NCBI GenBank assembly: GCA_030431715.1
Contig: JAUIIO010000004.1
Location: 126,977 to 190,976, forward strand
Direction: 5' to 3'
Source: a bacterium
Lineage (GTDB): Bacteria; Bdellovibrionota_C; UBA2361; RFPC01
Length of the DNA stretch: 64,000 bases
Of the stretch, positions 25,587-35,660 are shown in pieces. Position 1 is the first letter of the stretch; every line of letters begins with the position of its first letter. Position numbers and translations under genes: made by a program. The notes below the pieces were generated by a model that was not told where the DNA came from, made no database searches, and worked only from the letters and a program-made list of their open reading frames with translations.

Positions 25587-27503
25587 ATGATCCGCCAATT
25601 TCAATATCTTATTGCCCTGCTCTGCGTTGTCTCTTTGAGCTCAATAATGAACGCTGAGGCTCAATCTTCTATTTACGAATACTGCACCCAAACAGATAAC
25701 TATCAACTTGACCTTACTGGAGTGGAGGCAAACTCTGAGACCTCGGGTAGTGTAAGACTGACCGCGTTGTTCACACCAGCATTTAACACGAACTTCTGTC
25801 CGGAAGGAGCAAACACATACTCCTTCAGCCTTAAAGGTGGCCCCTTTAACCAAACCCTCTACAGTGGACCACTCAGTACGCCAAGCTGGACGTTTGATTC
25901 TTCAACGCTCGAGCCGGGAGCATACACAGCTAAAGTGATCTTCAATGGTGTCTTCACGGCCTATGACACACTCTCCTTCACTATTATCCAAGACCAGTCC
26001 TCACCAAATGTTACTATTTCTCAGCCCTATCAAGGACTTTCTGTTCAGGGAAGTATTCCCTTTGTAGCGACAGCTTCTGACACATCAGGGGTAAGAGATA
26101 TTCAACTCTTTGCTGGGAACAGGGACCTTGGCGTCTTTTCTGGTGACAGTGCGAGCACTCTTCTAAATACAAAACTCTTTCCGGATGGCATCCTCCTACT
26201 TCGGGCTCGAGCAACTGACACCCTTGGGAATGCTGCTGAAACTTCTATCACTATCACTATTAATAACGTTGATAACGCGCCAGAGATAGCGTTCCTTGAT
26301 ATTCATGACAACCAATCTGTTGCCGGTCATATCACGGTGAGAACCGGTGTATTTGATGAAGTAGGAATCGATAAGGTCCGTTTCTTTGTTGATGGTGCTC
26401 TCATCTCAACTGACACCGTTGCGCCTTATGACGCAATCATAAACACAACAGAATTTAACGATGGTCCGCATCAAATTGCAGCAATCGCAACCGATCTCAA
26501 AGGCCAAGAAACAGCAACTGAACTCCTACTTAACTTTGAGAACGGAGATACCGTTGCCCCGTACGTTCAGATCGATTCACCAGCCACCGGATCGACAATC
26601 AAGGGCACAACAACACTTATTGCACAGGCCTACGATGAATCGGACATCTCAAAGGTAGAGTTTTTCATCGGCTCACGGCTTTTAGGAACGGCTACCCTTG
26701 AACCATTTACGATCCCATTCGACACTACACAGCTCGTTGATGGAATATATAACTTCGGAGTAGTGGCCTATGATAAGGCTGGCAATGTTGCAACAGATGA
26801 CATTGTGATTATCATTCAGAACGGCGATAAGATCGATGCCTCTGTATTTATAACCAATCCTGAAGAGAATAGCATACTTGCAGGAAAGGTTGAGGTTTTA
26901 GCCATCGCCTTCGATAATATCGCGATTAAAGAAGCACGGCTCCTCGTTGACCAACGTATCGTTGCAACCACAAAGCTAACTCCTTACAGTTTTATACTTG
27001 ATACTACTCAATTTAACGATGGAGCTCATCAAATTACCGTAGAGGTGTTAGATTTTGCTGGAAACGTGGGCGAGAGCTTTATTCCCGTGCGCTTTAGTAA
27101 CAGCGATCCCTCTCAAGCAACCGTACCACAAGCCGGTGAACCTGAAGTGAATCCAATTACAAACGTACTCGGGCTCTCTGAGATGGTTGAGTCTCAAGTC
27201 GGAGCAGTAAGTAAGTCTTCACGGCAACAAACAAGTAAAGAGGACATGCAAGAGCACTCGCTTGCCATTAGAGACTTCATGAAGGATCTTACCACAACGG
27301 TGCGTCAAAACCGCAAAATACTTAGGCAAAATGCCACTACCAAGCGCATACCAAAGCTCACAAAAAGAGCCAATAGAAAGATTAAGCAGGTTCTAAAGGC
27401 AAAGAAAAAGAAAGCGGTGACAAAACGCAGTAGACAGGCACTTCGTGCCATAGGAAAGCTACTAAAGCTTCTTAGAAAATCTGCGACTGCACTTGGCTCA
27501 TAG
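25587..27503 (+). CDS. Secreted protein with four tandem Ig-like domains and a basic C-terminal tail
   Basis: A 638-residue surface or periplasmic protein with signal peptide (LIALLCVVSLSSIMNAEAQ). After an N-terminal beta domain (about 25-130) come four homologous Ig-like domains of the 'bacterial Ig' type (about 135-230, 233-325, 328-420, 423-512), each with the pattern 'P.v.i..P..gs.i.G...l.a.A.D...i..v.ff..g..lgt....pf...ldtt...dG.h.i...a.D..Gn'. The last ~100 residues are helical and strongly basic (TKRIPKLTKRANRKIKQVLK, KAKKKKAVTKRSRQ), which could bind LPS, nucleic acid or another acidic polymer. GGAGG lies just upstream of ATG (seven bases). Function: probably adhesion or cell-envelope binding. 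Confidence 0.85.
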   Translation: MIRQFQYLIALLCVVSLSSIMNAEAQSSIYEYCTQTDNYQLDLTGVEANSETSGSVRLTALFTPAFNTNFCPEGANTYSFSLKGGPFNQTLYSGPLSTPSWTFDSSTLEPGAYTAKVIFNGVFTAYDTLSFTIIQDQSSPNVTISQPYQGLSVQGSIPFVATASDTSGVRDIQLFAGNRDLGVFSGDSASTLLNTKLFPDGILLLRARATDTLGNAAETSITITINNVDNAPEIAFLDIHDNQSVAGHITVRTGVFDEVGIDKVRFFVDGALISTDTVAPYDAIINTTEFNDGPHQIAAIATDLKGQETATELLLNFENGDTVAPYVQIDSPATGSTIKGTTTLIAQAYDESDISKVEFFIGSRLLGTATLEPFTIPFDTTQLVDGIYNFGVVAYDKAGNVATDDIVIIIQNGDKIDASVFITNPEENSILAGKVEVLAIAFDNIAIKEARLLVDQRIVATTKLTPYSFILDTTQFNDGAHQITVEVLDFAGNVGESFIPVRFSNSDPSQATVPQAGEPEVNPITNVLGLSEMVESQVGAVSKSSRQQTSKEDMQEHSLAIRDFMKDLTTTVRQNRKILRQNATTKRIPKLTKRANRKIKQVLKAKKKKAVTKRSRQALRAIGKLLKLLRKSATALGS

Positions 27504-27724
27504 CTTCTTTACAAGTTGCTGATTACACTCTTAATTCACTGACAAGAATGTGACAAAAAATAAGCATTCTTTTCTTGCAGCAATAGAAGAAGAACGTCAT
27601 CTTATAGGCAGCGTCTGAAAAGCGGGCATGCGCTCACCTCGCTGTCTTTTTAAATTTTCAGACATATTATACGCGTCGCGTCGTCGCACAGTAGAAGTCT
27701 AAGGGGAAGTCTCGGGAGTAGGTT

Positions 27725-30700
27725 ATGGCTGGTGAATCTGAACACAAACATGTGTCATTAAATGCGCATAAAGATATCCTAGAAAACCTCTCAGAGTATC
27801 TCAAACGAGAAAGCCCTGATGCCGATCAAGAGCTTCTTCTCTCAACAAGCTCATTTGCTCAAACATTTTTCTCAAAAGCGCCTGGCGAATTTGTTGAACG
27901 CAATACTCTAGAAGACCATGCCAGCGTCACGAACTACTGCTATAACGCCTTCCACGAGTACACCTCTGGCTCTGATTCCTTTGTCCTACGTAGCACTCGT
28001 ACTCCTACAAAAACGCTTCTTACTATCGTAGTAGGAGACCGTCCGTTTGTTATTAACTCCATTAGAGAATGTATCACTGATTACGGAGTTAACATCTTTA
28101 CCTTTATTCATCCGATTTATATTGAGGATGGGCTCCGTATTTCACTGTCCTACATTGAACTCTCCCCGCTCTCTGAATCAGAGCTTGAAGTACTCATGCG
28201 CCGACTCACTCTCTGCCTGCAACATGTTGTGAAGGTTACAGACGATTATCAGCCCATGCTGGCTCAGGTTGAAACAGTCTCAAGAACGTTAAGCACAGCT
28301 AGGGCTTCTGGCCTCTTCACCCAATCTGAACGCCACGAGGTTTCAGCATTCTTGCGGTGGCTTATAGATCACCATCTACTTTTCTTAGCACACCTTCGCT
28401 GGCCGATCTCAGATGGGACTCTCCATCCTGAGAGTCCTGCTATGAAGCAAGGATTGTTTGATCTCGACACCTCATACTCCGCAACGATTTTCACAGAGGC
28501 TACAGAGGATGCTGAGGCATTCTTAAAAAATGACGATCTTATTTCCGTGAACATCTTGAGATCGACATCTCTTGTGCAACGCCGCAATCGCCTTACCCAT
28601 ATTCTTGTTAAGGAGATAGGTGGTGATGGGAGCTGCGTTGCTGTTCACAGCATTCTCGGTCTTTTTACCTCCAACGCTCTAACTCAGGAGTCCTCAACTA
28701 TACCGCTTATACGCCTAAAGCTTGCAGAACTCCTGAAAGCAGAAATGGTTGTAGAAGACTCTCACGAGCATAAAAACATCGTACATATCCTCGATAGCAT
28801 GCCGAAAGAAGAAGCGCTTTCCATACGGATCGACGAGCTCCGGGATACCATTCACACCATTTTAGATATCCAAAACAAAAACGAAACACGAGTATCAATT
28901 CGGTTTGATTCTGCAAGACGCGGAGCCTCAGTTCTTATCGTAATGCCGGGAGATCGTTTTAACTCAGATGTCCGCCGCAAAGTACAAGAGCATGTTGAGA
29001 AAATATTTGGCACTGCACCCGGAGCCAGTGAATATTACTTGGATCTCTCTAGTAAACCGCATGCCCGCTTCTATTTTCTTGTCCCACTCTCAATGGGAAC
29101 CCTCCCACCAGTAAGTCTTGCTGAGCTGGAAAAGAAGATCGTTGAGCTTACGAGAAGATGGAAAGACAACCTAGAAGAAGAGATCTTCTTAAGCGGCCGT
29201 TTTGCAAATCCAACCCCACTCTGGCACACCTATAGCGAGTCCTTTGCGGAAGACTATCAAGCCCTGCAGTCTGTAGAAGAGTGCATGCATGATATTGAGA
29301 TTATCGAAAAGCTTTCCGCCTCCTCGCCCCTTTCCGTCGGAACGCGTCCGGCAAAAGATGGACCGGCCGGAAGCTTTTATCTTATCCTATATCACCTCTC
29401 AAGTGATATCACGATCAGTAAAGCATTCCCTATTCTTGAAAATACCGGACTTGAAGTACTAAAAGAGAGTACCTTTGTTGTTAAGCCCGCCGGGAAGGAG
29501 AAAGTGTTTCTCCAACGCTTTCAGGTTAAGCCGCATAACAATCAATTTATCTCTGAGCATATTTTTAATGAAACACTAGCTCCCGGACTCATCGAAATAT
29601 TTTCTGGCTCTAGACGTAATGACATTTTGAACTCGTTAATGCTGAGTGCCAACTTAAACACCCAACAGATAACGCTCCTTCGTTCCTATTGCTACCTGCT
29701 ATGGCAGATTAATACATTTGCCACTAGAAGCGCGCTCTTTAAGGCCTTATCTGAAGTCCCAACGGCCGCGAATCAGCTGTGGAATATGTTTGACATTAAG
29801 TTTAATCCTGATGTTTCCAGTACTCTCGAATCACGAACGCAGCGTTTTGAAGCCGCACTGAAGTCTTACAAAGATAGCTTACGAGACGTACATGACATCA
29901 CACGCGATAGAATTCTCCGTGCCCTAGTAAATATTCTTGAAGCTACGGTACGTACCAACTACTACATCGATGGAGCTCAGGCGATCGCTCTTAAGATTCA
30001 GTCTGGCAGGGTTGAAATTATGCCAGCTCCCCGACCACTCTATGAGATTTACGTGTGGGAGGAAGAGATGGAAGGGATCCACCTCCGAAGTGATATGATC
30101 TCACGAGGTGGCCTCCGGTACAGCGACCGCTATCAGGACTTCCGCAGTGAGGTCTTGGGGCTGATGAAAACCCAGAAATTCAAGAACGCCCTTATTGTTC
30201 CGGGAGGAGCCAAGGGTGGATTTATTATTAAACGCTCCTTAAGTGATTCAAGCGATGCCCGTGAGGCCGTAAAACACTTCTATAAGCTTTTTATCCGCTC
30301 ACTTCTCTCAATTACCGACAACCGTGTTGCTGGTGAGGTGAAAACTCCAGATCGGGTAATCGCTTTTGACGGGGAAGATCCGTACTTCGTTGTTGCTGCT
30401 GATAAAGGAACGGCAACCTTTAGTGATATCGCCAATCAGGTCGCGCAAGAGGAATTTAAGTTCTGGCTCGGCGATGCCTTTGCCTCTGGAGGAACAAACG
30501 GGTACGACCATAAAAAATATGGCATTACTGCGCGCGGAGCTTGGGAATCGGTTAAGCGGCACTTCCAAAATATCGGTATCGACTACAGTGAATCTCCTTT
30601 CACCGCTGTTGGTATCGGCGACATGTCTGGCGATGTTTTCGGAAATGGCATGCTTTTATCCGATAAGATTAAGCTTATAGCGGCATTTAACCACCGTCAT

Positions 30701-32515
30701 ATTTTTATCGATCCGGATCCGGATCCTGCGACCTCCTACGCAGAAAGACAGAGACTTTTTCAACTTGAGCGCTCTGGATGGAATGACTATAGCGCAGACG
30801 TTCTTTCAAAAGGTGCCGGAATCTATGACCGATTCCAGAAAGAGATCGAACTCTCCCCCGAGGCTCGTAGCGCACTCTCTCTTGGTGACGATGTCCCCCA
30901 TGTTCTAGACGGTGAAACTCTCATTTCCCACGTCCTCCGAGCAAAGTGCGACCTTCTCTGGAACGGTGGGATAGGAACCTACGTGAAGTCACGTACTGAG
31001 TCCAATGCTGATGTGAACGATGGCACCAACGATAGAGTCCGTGTGAACGCCGATGATCTCAGAGCACGTGTTATTGGAGAAGGTGGAAATCTGGGGCTTA
31101 CCCAAAAAGCACGCATAGAGTTCGCCCGGCTCGGTGGACACCTGCACACAGATGCTATCGACAACTCAGCAGGTGTGGATCTCTCCGATCACGAAGTGAA
31201 CCTCAAGATCCTCTTCGGCGATCTCATTCAAAAAGGCGAGATGACTCTTGAGGAAAGAAACTCACTCCTTGTGGACCTCTCAGACGAAGTCATAGAGAGC
31301 GTGCTCCAGAACAATAAGAAGCACTCACTCCTTCTCACTATCGGGGAAGGACGCTCACGAGACAGCATAGAGTATTTTAGAACCCTACTCCACGAGCTTG
31401 CAAAGCGCGGATATATTGACCGACAACTTGACAATCTCCCCACCGATGACGAGCTAAAGGATCGCGCAGAGAGAAACAATGGGCTGACCAAACCTGAGCT
31501 CGCGGTATGTCTTGCCGCAGTGAAGATGCTCGTTAAAGCTGAGCTTGTCTCGGTCCCACTCCTGCAAGATCCCCTGCTTCACTCGTACCTACTCGACTAC
31601 TTCCCAGAGAGGCTAAGAGAAAAGCGAGCAAAAGAGATCTCTGATCATCCTCTAGCACAAAATATCGTTGCCACTCAGTTTACAAACATGCTCGTTAACG
31701 CCGTTGGTATCACTTTCACGCACCGCATGTGCCTGAACTACTCAACAACGCCCGTTGTTGTCATGAAATGCATACTCGCTGCTCATATCATCATCGATGC
31801 TCGCACAATACGCAGCGGATTAATGCGCTTTGATAACTTCGAAGACAACGACACTTTTTACTCACTTAATGTTTCACTCAACAATGTACTAAGAGATGCC
31901 TCTCGCTGGATCTTAAGCAACCATCGCTCGCTCTCCTTACAAGAGATCGTTGCTCACTACGCTGAACCATTTCAAGAGCTTGTTAATCATGCTGAAGAAA
32001 CCTTATGCTCTCGCGAGCTTGAACTCTTCCGGTCGAGCAAAAGCGATCTTGAAGAACTTCAGCTTGATGGATATCTCCTAAAGAGCTTCTCATGCTTTCC
32101 ACGAATACATATCCTGCTTGAGATGATCTGGACAGCACGAGATTCAGCGGCTTCTCCAAAAGAAGTAGCTCATGTGTATTCCACTGTTAGCCATCTCTTT
32201 AATATCGATACTATTTTATCTGCAGAACACAGCGATGTCCCTGCAAACAAATGGGAGCGAGAGCTCTTCCTCTCTTCCCTTCGTGATATAAATAGAAGTA
32301 TCTCGCATATCTCATCAGTTCTACTGAAAAACCAAATTACGGAGAAAAAGGAGATCCAGCAGGAGCTCGAACGAAGTACTCTCTTCGATCGCACTGTACA
32401 GATCATTGCCGAACTCTCCGAATACACGGTATCAATAGCTTCTATTGCTGTTCTTTCGAGGCATCTGGCGGAGTATCACCTAACGCTTTTGCACGACAAA
32501 GAAGACGTTCGATAA
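27725..32515 (+). CDS. NAD-specific glutamate dehydrogenase, large (~180 kDa) type
   Basis: A 1,596-residue NAD-GDH that interconverts glutamate with 2-oxoglutarate and ammonia; in proteobacteria the large form works mainly in glutamate catabolism. The N-terminal half (about 1-700) carries the ACT-like regulatory repeats of the class. The catalytic region includes RGGLRYSDRYQDFRSEVLGL and QKFKNALIVPGGAKGGF (about 790-840), where the Lys residues bind substrate, and the NAD domain shows VGIGDMSGDVFGNGMLLS (about 960-977) and IFIDPDPDP. The C-terminal helical domain (about 1,200-1,590) is complete. Its last 74 bases overlap the antiparallel GrpB-like gene. With glutamine synthetase II in the same window, both ends of glutamate metabolism are represented, but they are not co-transcribed. 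Confidence 0.96.
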   Translation: MAGESEHKHVSLNAHKDILENLSEYLKRESPDADQELLLSTSSFAQTFFSKAPGEFVERNTLEDHASVTNYCYNAFHEYTSGSDSFVLRSTRTPTKTLLTIVVGDRPFVINSIRECITDYGVNIFTFIHPIYIEDGLRISLSYIELSPLSESELEVLMRRLTLCLQHVVKVTDDYQPMLAQVETVSRTLSTARASGLFTQSERHEVSAFLRWLIDHHLLFLAHLRWPISDGTLHPESPAMKQGLFDLDTSYSATIFTEATEDAEAFLKNDDLISVNILRSTSLVQRRNRLTHILVKEIGGDGSCVAVHSILGLFTSNALTQESSTIPLIRLKLAELLKAEMVVEDSHEHKNIVHILDSMPKEEALSIRIDELRDTIHTILDIQNKNETRVSIRFDSARRGASVLIVMPGDRFNSDVRRKVQEHVEKIFGTAPGASEYYLDLSSKPHARFYFLVPLSMGTLPPVSLAELEKKIVELTRRWKDNLEEEIFLSGRFANPTPLWHTYSESFAEDYQALQSVEECMHDIEIIEKLSASSPLSVGTRPAKDGPAGSFYLILYHLSSDITISKAFPILENTGLEVLKESTFVVKPAGKEKVFLQRFQVKPHNNQFISEHIFNETLAPGLIEIFSGSRRNDILNSLMLSANLNTQQITLLRSYCYLLWQINTFATRSALFKALSEVPTAANQLWNMFDIKFNPDVSSTLESRTQRFEAALKSYKDSLRDVHDITRDRILRALVNILEATVRTNYYIDGAQAIALKIQSGRVEIMPAPRPLYEIYVWEEEMEGIHLRSDMISRGGLRYSDRYQDFRSEVLGLMKTQKFKNALIVPGGAKGGFIIKRSLSDSSDAREAVKHFYKLFIRSLLSITDNRVAGEVKTPDRVIAFDGEDPYFVVAADKGTATFSDIANQVAQEEFKFWLGDAFASGGTNGYDHKKYGITARGAWESVKRHFQNIGIDYSESPFTAVGIGDMSGDVFGNGMLLSDKIKLIAAFNHRHIFIDPDPDPATSYAERQRLFQLERSGWNDYSADVLSKGAGIYDRFQKEIELSPEARSALSLGDDVPHVLDGETLISHVLRAKCDLLWNGGIGTYVKSRTESNADVNDGTNDRVRVNADDLRARVIGEGGNLGLTQKARIEFARLGGHLHTDAIDNSAGVDLSDHEVNLKILFGDLIQKGEMTLEERNSLLVDLSDEVIESVLQNNKKHSLLLTIGEGRSRDSIEYFRTLLHELAKRGYIDRQLDNLPTDDELKDRAERNNGLTKPELAVCLAAVKMLVKAELVSVPLLQDPLLHSYLLDYFPERLREKRAKEISDHPLAQNIVATQFTNMLVNAVGITFTHRMCLNYSTTPVVVMKCILAAHIIIDARTIRSGLMRFDNFEDNDTFYSLNVSLNNVLRDASRWILSNHRSLSLQEIVAHYAEPFQELVNHAEETLCSRELELFRSSKSDLEELQLDGYLLKSFSCFPRIHILLEMIWTARDSAASPKEVAHVYSTVSHLFNIDTILSAEHSDVPANKWERELFLSSLRDINRSISHISSVLLKNQITEKKEIQQELERSTLFDRTVQIIAELSEYTVSIASIAVLSRHLAEYHLTLLHDKEDVR

Positions 32516-33023
32516 TAGGACTTTTACTCTCTGTATAATCAGTCCGATCATTTGCGTAGCGCTCTTGAAGTTTTGTTTTAACTTCCGCATATTCCTTTGC
32601 GCAAGCCTGATCCTTAAGGAGCAATTCACGGAACAAGACCATATTTTTCCAATGCTCAGATCCCAGAACGACAACATGGAGATGAAATCTCGTAAGCCCA
32701 TCATCTACAAACTTAAAAAAGTGACGCCCCTTAAGCCCCAGCTCACCACGGTAGAGATAACCTATTTGCTCGGTCGCCTCTTGAAGCCTCTCAAATTCCG
32801 AAAAATCGACAACCCCCAGAGCAATGTCAACAATTGGCTTTGACACAATATCAGGTATCGCCGTACTTCCAACGTGTTCGATCGAGCATTGAAACTCACC
32901 GAGCTTCTGTTTGAGGAGCTTGCTTTCTTGGTAAAACGCCGCGGCCCACTCTGGGCGAAAGGGCACAAGTCGCACTTCACCATCTGCCAGCCCAAGGCAT
33001 TGATATTGCTCTTTTTCTCGCAT
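32442..33023 (-). CDS. GrpB/UPF0157-family nucleotidyltransferase-like protein
   Basis: A 193-residue member of the GrpB family, which has a nucleotidyltransferase fold. Conserved blocks are VRLVPFRPEWAAAFYQES near residue 16, IEHVGSTAIPDIVSKPIVDI (about 48-67; GST and the D-x-D-like acidic residues of the fold), and FHLHVVVLGS with RELLLKDQACAKEYAEVK after it. Its cellular role is not established. The C-terminal 25 codons overlap antiparallel with the end of the glutamate dehydrogenase gene, so the Pro/Ser-rich tail (LGDTPPDASKEQQ) may be poorly constrained. Confidence 0.9.
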   Translation of the reverse strand: MREKEQYQCLGLADGEVRLVPFRPEWAAAFYQESKLLKQKLGEFQCSIEHVGSTAIPDIVSKPIVDIALGVVDFSEFERLQEATEQIGYLYRGELGLKGRHFFKFVDDGLTRFHLHVVVLGSEHWKNMVLFRELLLKDQACAKEYAEVKTKLQERYANDRTDYTESKSPIIERLLCRAKALGDTPPDASKEQQ

Positions 33024-33092
33024 ACGAAACTTTTTTGATGTTTTTAACGATTATAGAGGTAAGGGCATAGAAACAACAATGAGGATTATACT

Positions 33093-33506
33093 ATGAGAAC
33101 AGAAGGGAAAAATAAGCCAAATCCATTAGATGAAATCTACGAAAAAGTAGTTTTGGGACGTGATGCAAATTCTGAGACCGATCTCGTCAAGGAAGGGGCA
33201 ACGGCCTTAGTAAAACGTGCTGCAAGCGGGCATCCTGTTGCGGCCATACTGGCTGAGACCGTAGGGCCTGTTTACGTTGATGCTACCATTGAAGAGATCC
33301 CGAGATATATTGATGATTACCAGCGGTTTCATTTAGGCAAGCCACCGTCAGCGACACTCACGCCCGGGGAGTATTACGTGAACTCTATGAACAATTTTTT
33401 CTCCAAGAACCTGACAAAGCCGCTTAGCTCCATTGTCACTTGGATGAAAGATCTCTTGAGGAGAGACGCCGAACGAGCGAACCACATACTGCACGGTGGA
33501 AAATAG
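33093..33506 (+). CDS. Hypothetical soluble protein
   Basis: A 137-residue protein that I do not recognise. GAGGA lies upstream of ATG 33093 with normal spacing. The chain is helical with a basic tail (DLLRRDAERANHILHGGK) and a central hydrophobic segment (PVAAILAETVGPVYVDATIEEI) too short and polar for a membrane helix. It is divergent from the GrpB-like gene and convergent with the Hda-like gene. Length, start and codon use look like a real gene. Confidence 0.7.
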   Translation: MRTEGKNKPNPLDEIYEKVVLGRDANSETDLVKEGATALVKRAASGHPVAAILAETVGPVYVDATIEEIPRYIDDYQRFHLGKPPSATLTPGEYYVNSMNNFFSKNLTKPLSSIVTWMKDLLRRDAERANHILHGGK

Positions 33507-33545
33507 GCTCGTATTCTGCGAAATTTGTGGCTTACTCAGTGAGCT

Positions 33546-34250
33546 CTAAAGAGCACGAGATAAAAGGGGCATCCTCACAGGAGCCCCTGAACTCTGCGCC
33601 ATACGCGAAACTCTGTCGAGATATTTCTCCACCGCTTCAATATTTCTGGGTATTCTTCGCGCGAGGTACTGTGTGTGACGTTCCGTGAGGCTCATTCCAC
33701 GTTGTCTAGCAAGTCTCAGCGTCAGCTCTGAAAGCTCTTCATCTGAAGGTTGGGCGATCTGATACTCATGCCCGGCGAGAAGCCGACTTGCGACATGCTC
33801 GTCATAAGCAAAAGCCTCTCCCGAATCATTAAGAAGGAAGAGAATCTTAGCTCCTTTCTTACGACACGCTTCAACAAAATTTACAAAAGGCCCAGAATCT
33901 CCGGGGCGAAGGTTTCTGAGATAGGAATCCGCATCATCTACGATGATAACTTCATCTGAGTGGATCTGTGAACGCTCCATTCGTTGATCTATCCAGCTCG
34001 CAAATTGATCTCCATCAAGGAGTCTTGGGAAACGCATCTTTCGATAAGCAAGGTCAGCAAAATAAAGTGAAAGATGCGTTTTCCCACTTCTGGCGGATCC
34101 TTTAATCTTTATGATCTGAAAAGAGCTTTCAAGCAACAGCTTCTCCACCGCGCGAGAGACCTCAGATATACCAGAGTGCAGATAAAAGCCGTCGGGGCTG
34201 TAAGCCAACCTTGGAATAATCTCCAAACTGAGTTGACGATGGTTCGACAC
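33546..34250 (-). CDS. hda: DnaA-related AAA+ ATPase (Hda-like)
   Basis: A 234-residue protein that keeps the AAA+ core of DnaA without the DNA-binding domain. It starts QLSLEIIPRLAYSPDGFYLHSG, similar to the clamp-binding 'QL.L..' start of Hda, then Walker A GSARSGKTHL (51-60), Walker B VIIVDDAD (about 100-107) and a sensor-2-like helical lid (RRIPRNIEAVEKYLDRV). In E. coli, Hda with the loaded sliding clamp triggers hydrolysis of DnaA-ATP after initiation. The start lies two bases after the murA stop, so the two are probably co-transcribed. A loader of the DnaC type is less likely given the QL start. Confidence 0.8.
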   Translation of the reverse strand: MSNHRQLSLEIIPRLAYSPDGFYLHSGISEVSRAVEKLLLESSFQIIKIKGSARSGKTHLSLYFADLAYRKMRFPRLLDGDQFASWIDQRMERSQIHSDEVIIVDDADSYLRNLRPGDSGPFVNFVEACRKKGAKILFLLNDSGEAFAYDEHVASRLLAGHEYQIAQPSDEELSELTLRLARQRGMSLTERHTQYLARRIPRNIEAVEKYLDRVSRMAQSSGAPVRMPLLSRAL

Positions 34251-34252
34251 GT

Positions 34253-35545
34253 TTAACAGCCAGTAAAAATATAGTCCTCTGCATCAATGAGCTTACTCTT
34301 CACGCGAGCTCCAACATTTGAGAGCTTTTGTTCAAGGTGGGAGTATCCACGTCTTAGGTGCTGCGGCTCTCGTATCTGACTTGTTCCTTCCGCACCAAGC
34401 GCACCAATAACAAGAGCAGCTCCGGCTCTGATATCCAGAGCCTCAACTGGCGCAGAAGTAAGCTGTCCTGTACCAGTAATTGTTGCTTCTCTCCCATCAA
34501 CTTTAATCTTTGCTCCCATACGGCAAAGTTCAGACACATGGCCAAATCTTCCCTCATAGACCTGCTCAGAGATAACACTCTCCCCTTCCGCAAAACAGAG
34601 CGCTGCCATAAGTGGTGCCTGAATATCAGTTGCAAATGACGGAAACGGCCCCGTAGTTGCCTTTACTGCCTTAAGCCCTCCCGGCCCGACTTCTACGGTG
34701 ATGCTATTCTCTGATATCTCTGTTTTTACATTCATCTCGTGGAGTAGTGGGAGAAACTCCCCAAAGAAATCAGAATCAATTCCTGAAGCACAGATCTTAC
34801 CGGAAGTTACAAGACCAGCTAGGAGATACGTTGCCGCTTCAATCCTATCGCCAATAAGCTCAAGAGAGAAACCACCAAGCTCATCACGACCATGAACAGA
34901 GATAGTATCAGTACCGGCCCCTTCAATCTCCGCCCCCATTCTCGTGAGAGCGGTAGCGAGAGCAACAACCTCTGGTTCACGAGCAGCTCCTCGAATAAGA
35001 GTGTTCCCGCGGGTTCGCGCTGCTGCCATAAGTATCTGGTGCGTTGCTCCAACAGAGGGGAAACGAAAATCTATGGTGGCAGGCTTTAAACCATTTGGAG
35101 CAGTCGCCATCACTACTCCATTTTTGACCTTTATTTCAGCTCCCATCTTCGTAAGCCCCTCAAGGTGCATATCAACAGGTCGGGCACCGATAACATCGCC
35201 ACCAGGAAGCGCGACACGTGCCGCTCCACCACGGGCGATAAGTGGGGCCAATACCCAAAAAGAGGCGCGAAGAGCCTTAACAAGGCTGTAACTGGCTTCT
35301 GTAGCACGAAGAGCTGGAGTCTCTATACGAGCCCTGTCGTGAAGTGGGGAAACGCTGGCCCCAAAGTGCTCAAGGAGGCGGTATGAGAGATGTACGTCTT
35401 TTAAGTTCGGTATGTTACTAATCTCACATGGCTCTGAGGTCAGAAGCGTAGAGAGGAGTATGGGAAGAGCGGCGTTTTTAGCTCCACTAATCGGAACAAC
35501 GCCTTTAAGTGGTACCCCACCGGTAATTTCAATAATATCAGACAT
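34253..35545 (-). CDS. murA: UDP-N-acetylglucosamine 1-carboxyvinyltransferase with Cys-to-Asp active site
   Basis: A 430-residue MurA, first committed enzyme of peptidoglycan synthesis, joining PEP to UDP-GlcNAc. It has PISGAKNAALPILL (catalytic Lys22/Asn23 region), RASFWVLAPLIARGG, and RFPSVGATHQILMAA; SFATDIQAPLMAAL holds the conserved Asp. The active-site loop reads GGDVIGARPVDMH: position 117 is Asp where most MurA enzymes have Cys (E. coli Cys115), the residue alkylated by fosfomycin. Asp at this position occurs in mycobacterial, chlamydial and Borrelia MurA and gives intrinsic fosfomycin resistance. The enzyme should be active. Followed two bases later by the Hda-like gene. Confidence 0.96.
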   Translation of the reverse strand: MSDIIEITGGVPLKGVVPISGAKNAALPILLSTLLTSEPCEISNIPNLKDVHLSYRLLEHFGASVSPLHDRARIETPALRATEASYSLVKALRASFWVLAPLIARGGAARVALPGGDVIGARPVDMHLEGLTKMGAEIKVKNGVVMATAPNGLKPATIDFRFPSVGATHQILMAAARTRGNTLIRGAAREPEVVALATALTRMGAEIEGAGTDTISVHGRDELGGFSLELIGDRIEAATYLLAGLVTSGKICASGIDSDFFGEFLPLLHEMNVKTEISENSITVEVGPGGLKAVKATTGPFPSFATDIQAPLMAALCFAEGESVISEQVYEGRFGHVSELCRMGAKIKVDGREATITGTGQLTSAPVEALDIRAGAALVIGALGAEGTSQIREPQHLRRGYSHLEQKLSNVGARVKSKLIDAEDYIFTGC

Positions 35546-35660
35546 ATAACAAAGAAGTATTTAGAGCCGTAAGTAATAAATCATACCCTCCAACTGGTGA
35601 AGAGTCAAAGATCATCATCTACAAGGATTAAAAAAACCAATTGTGTTCCGCCAAGGCAAA

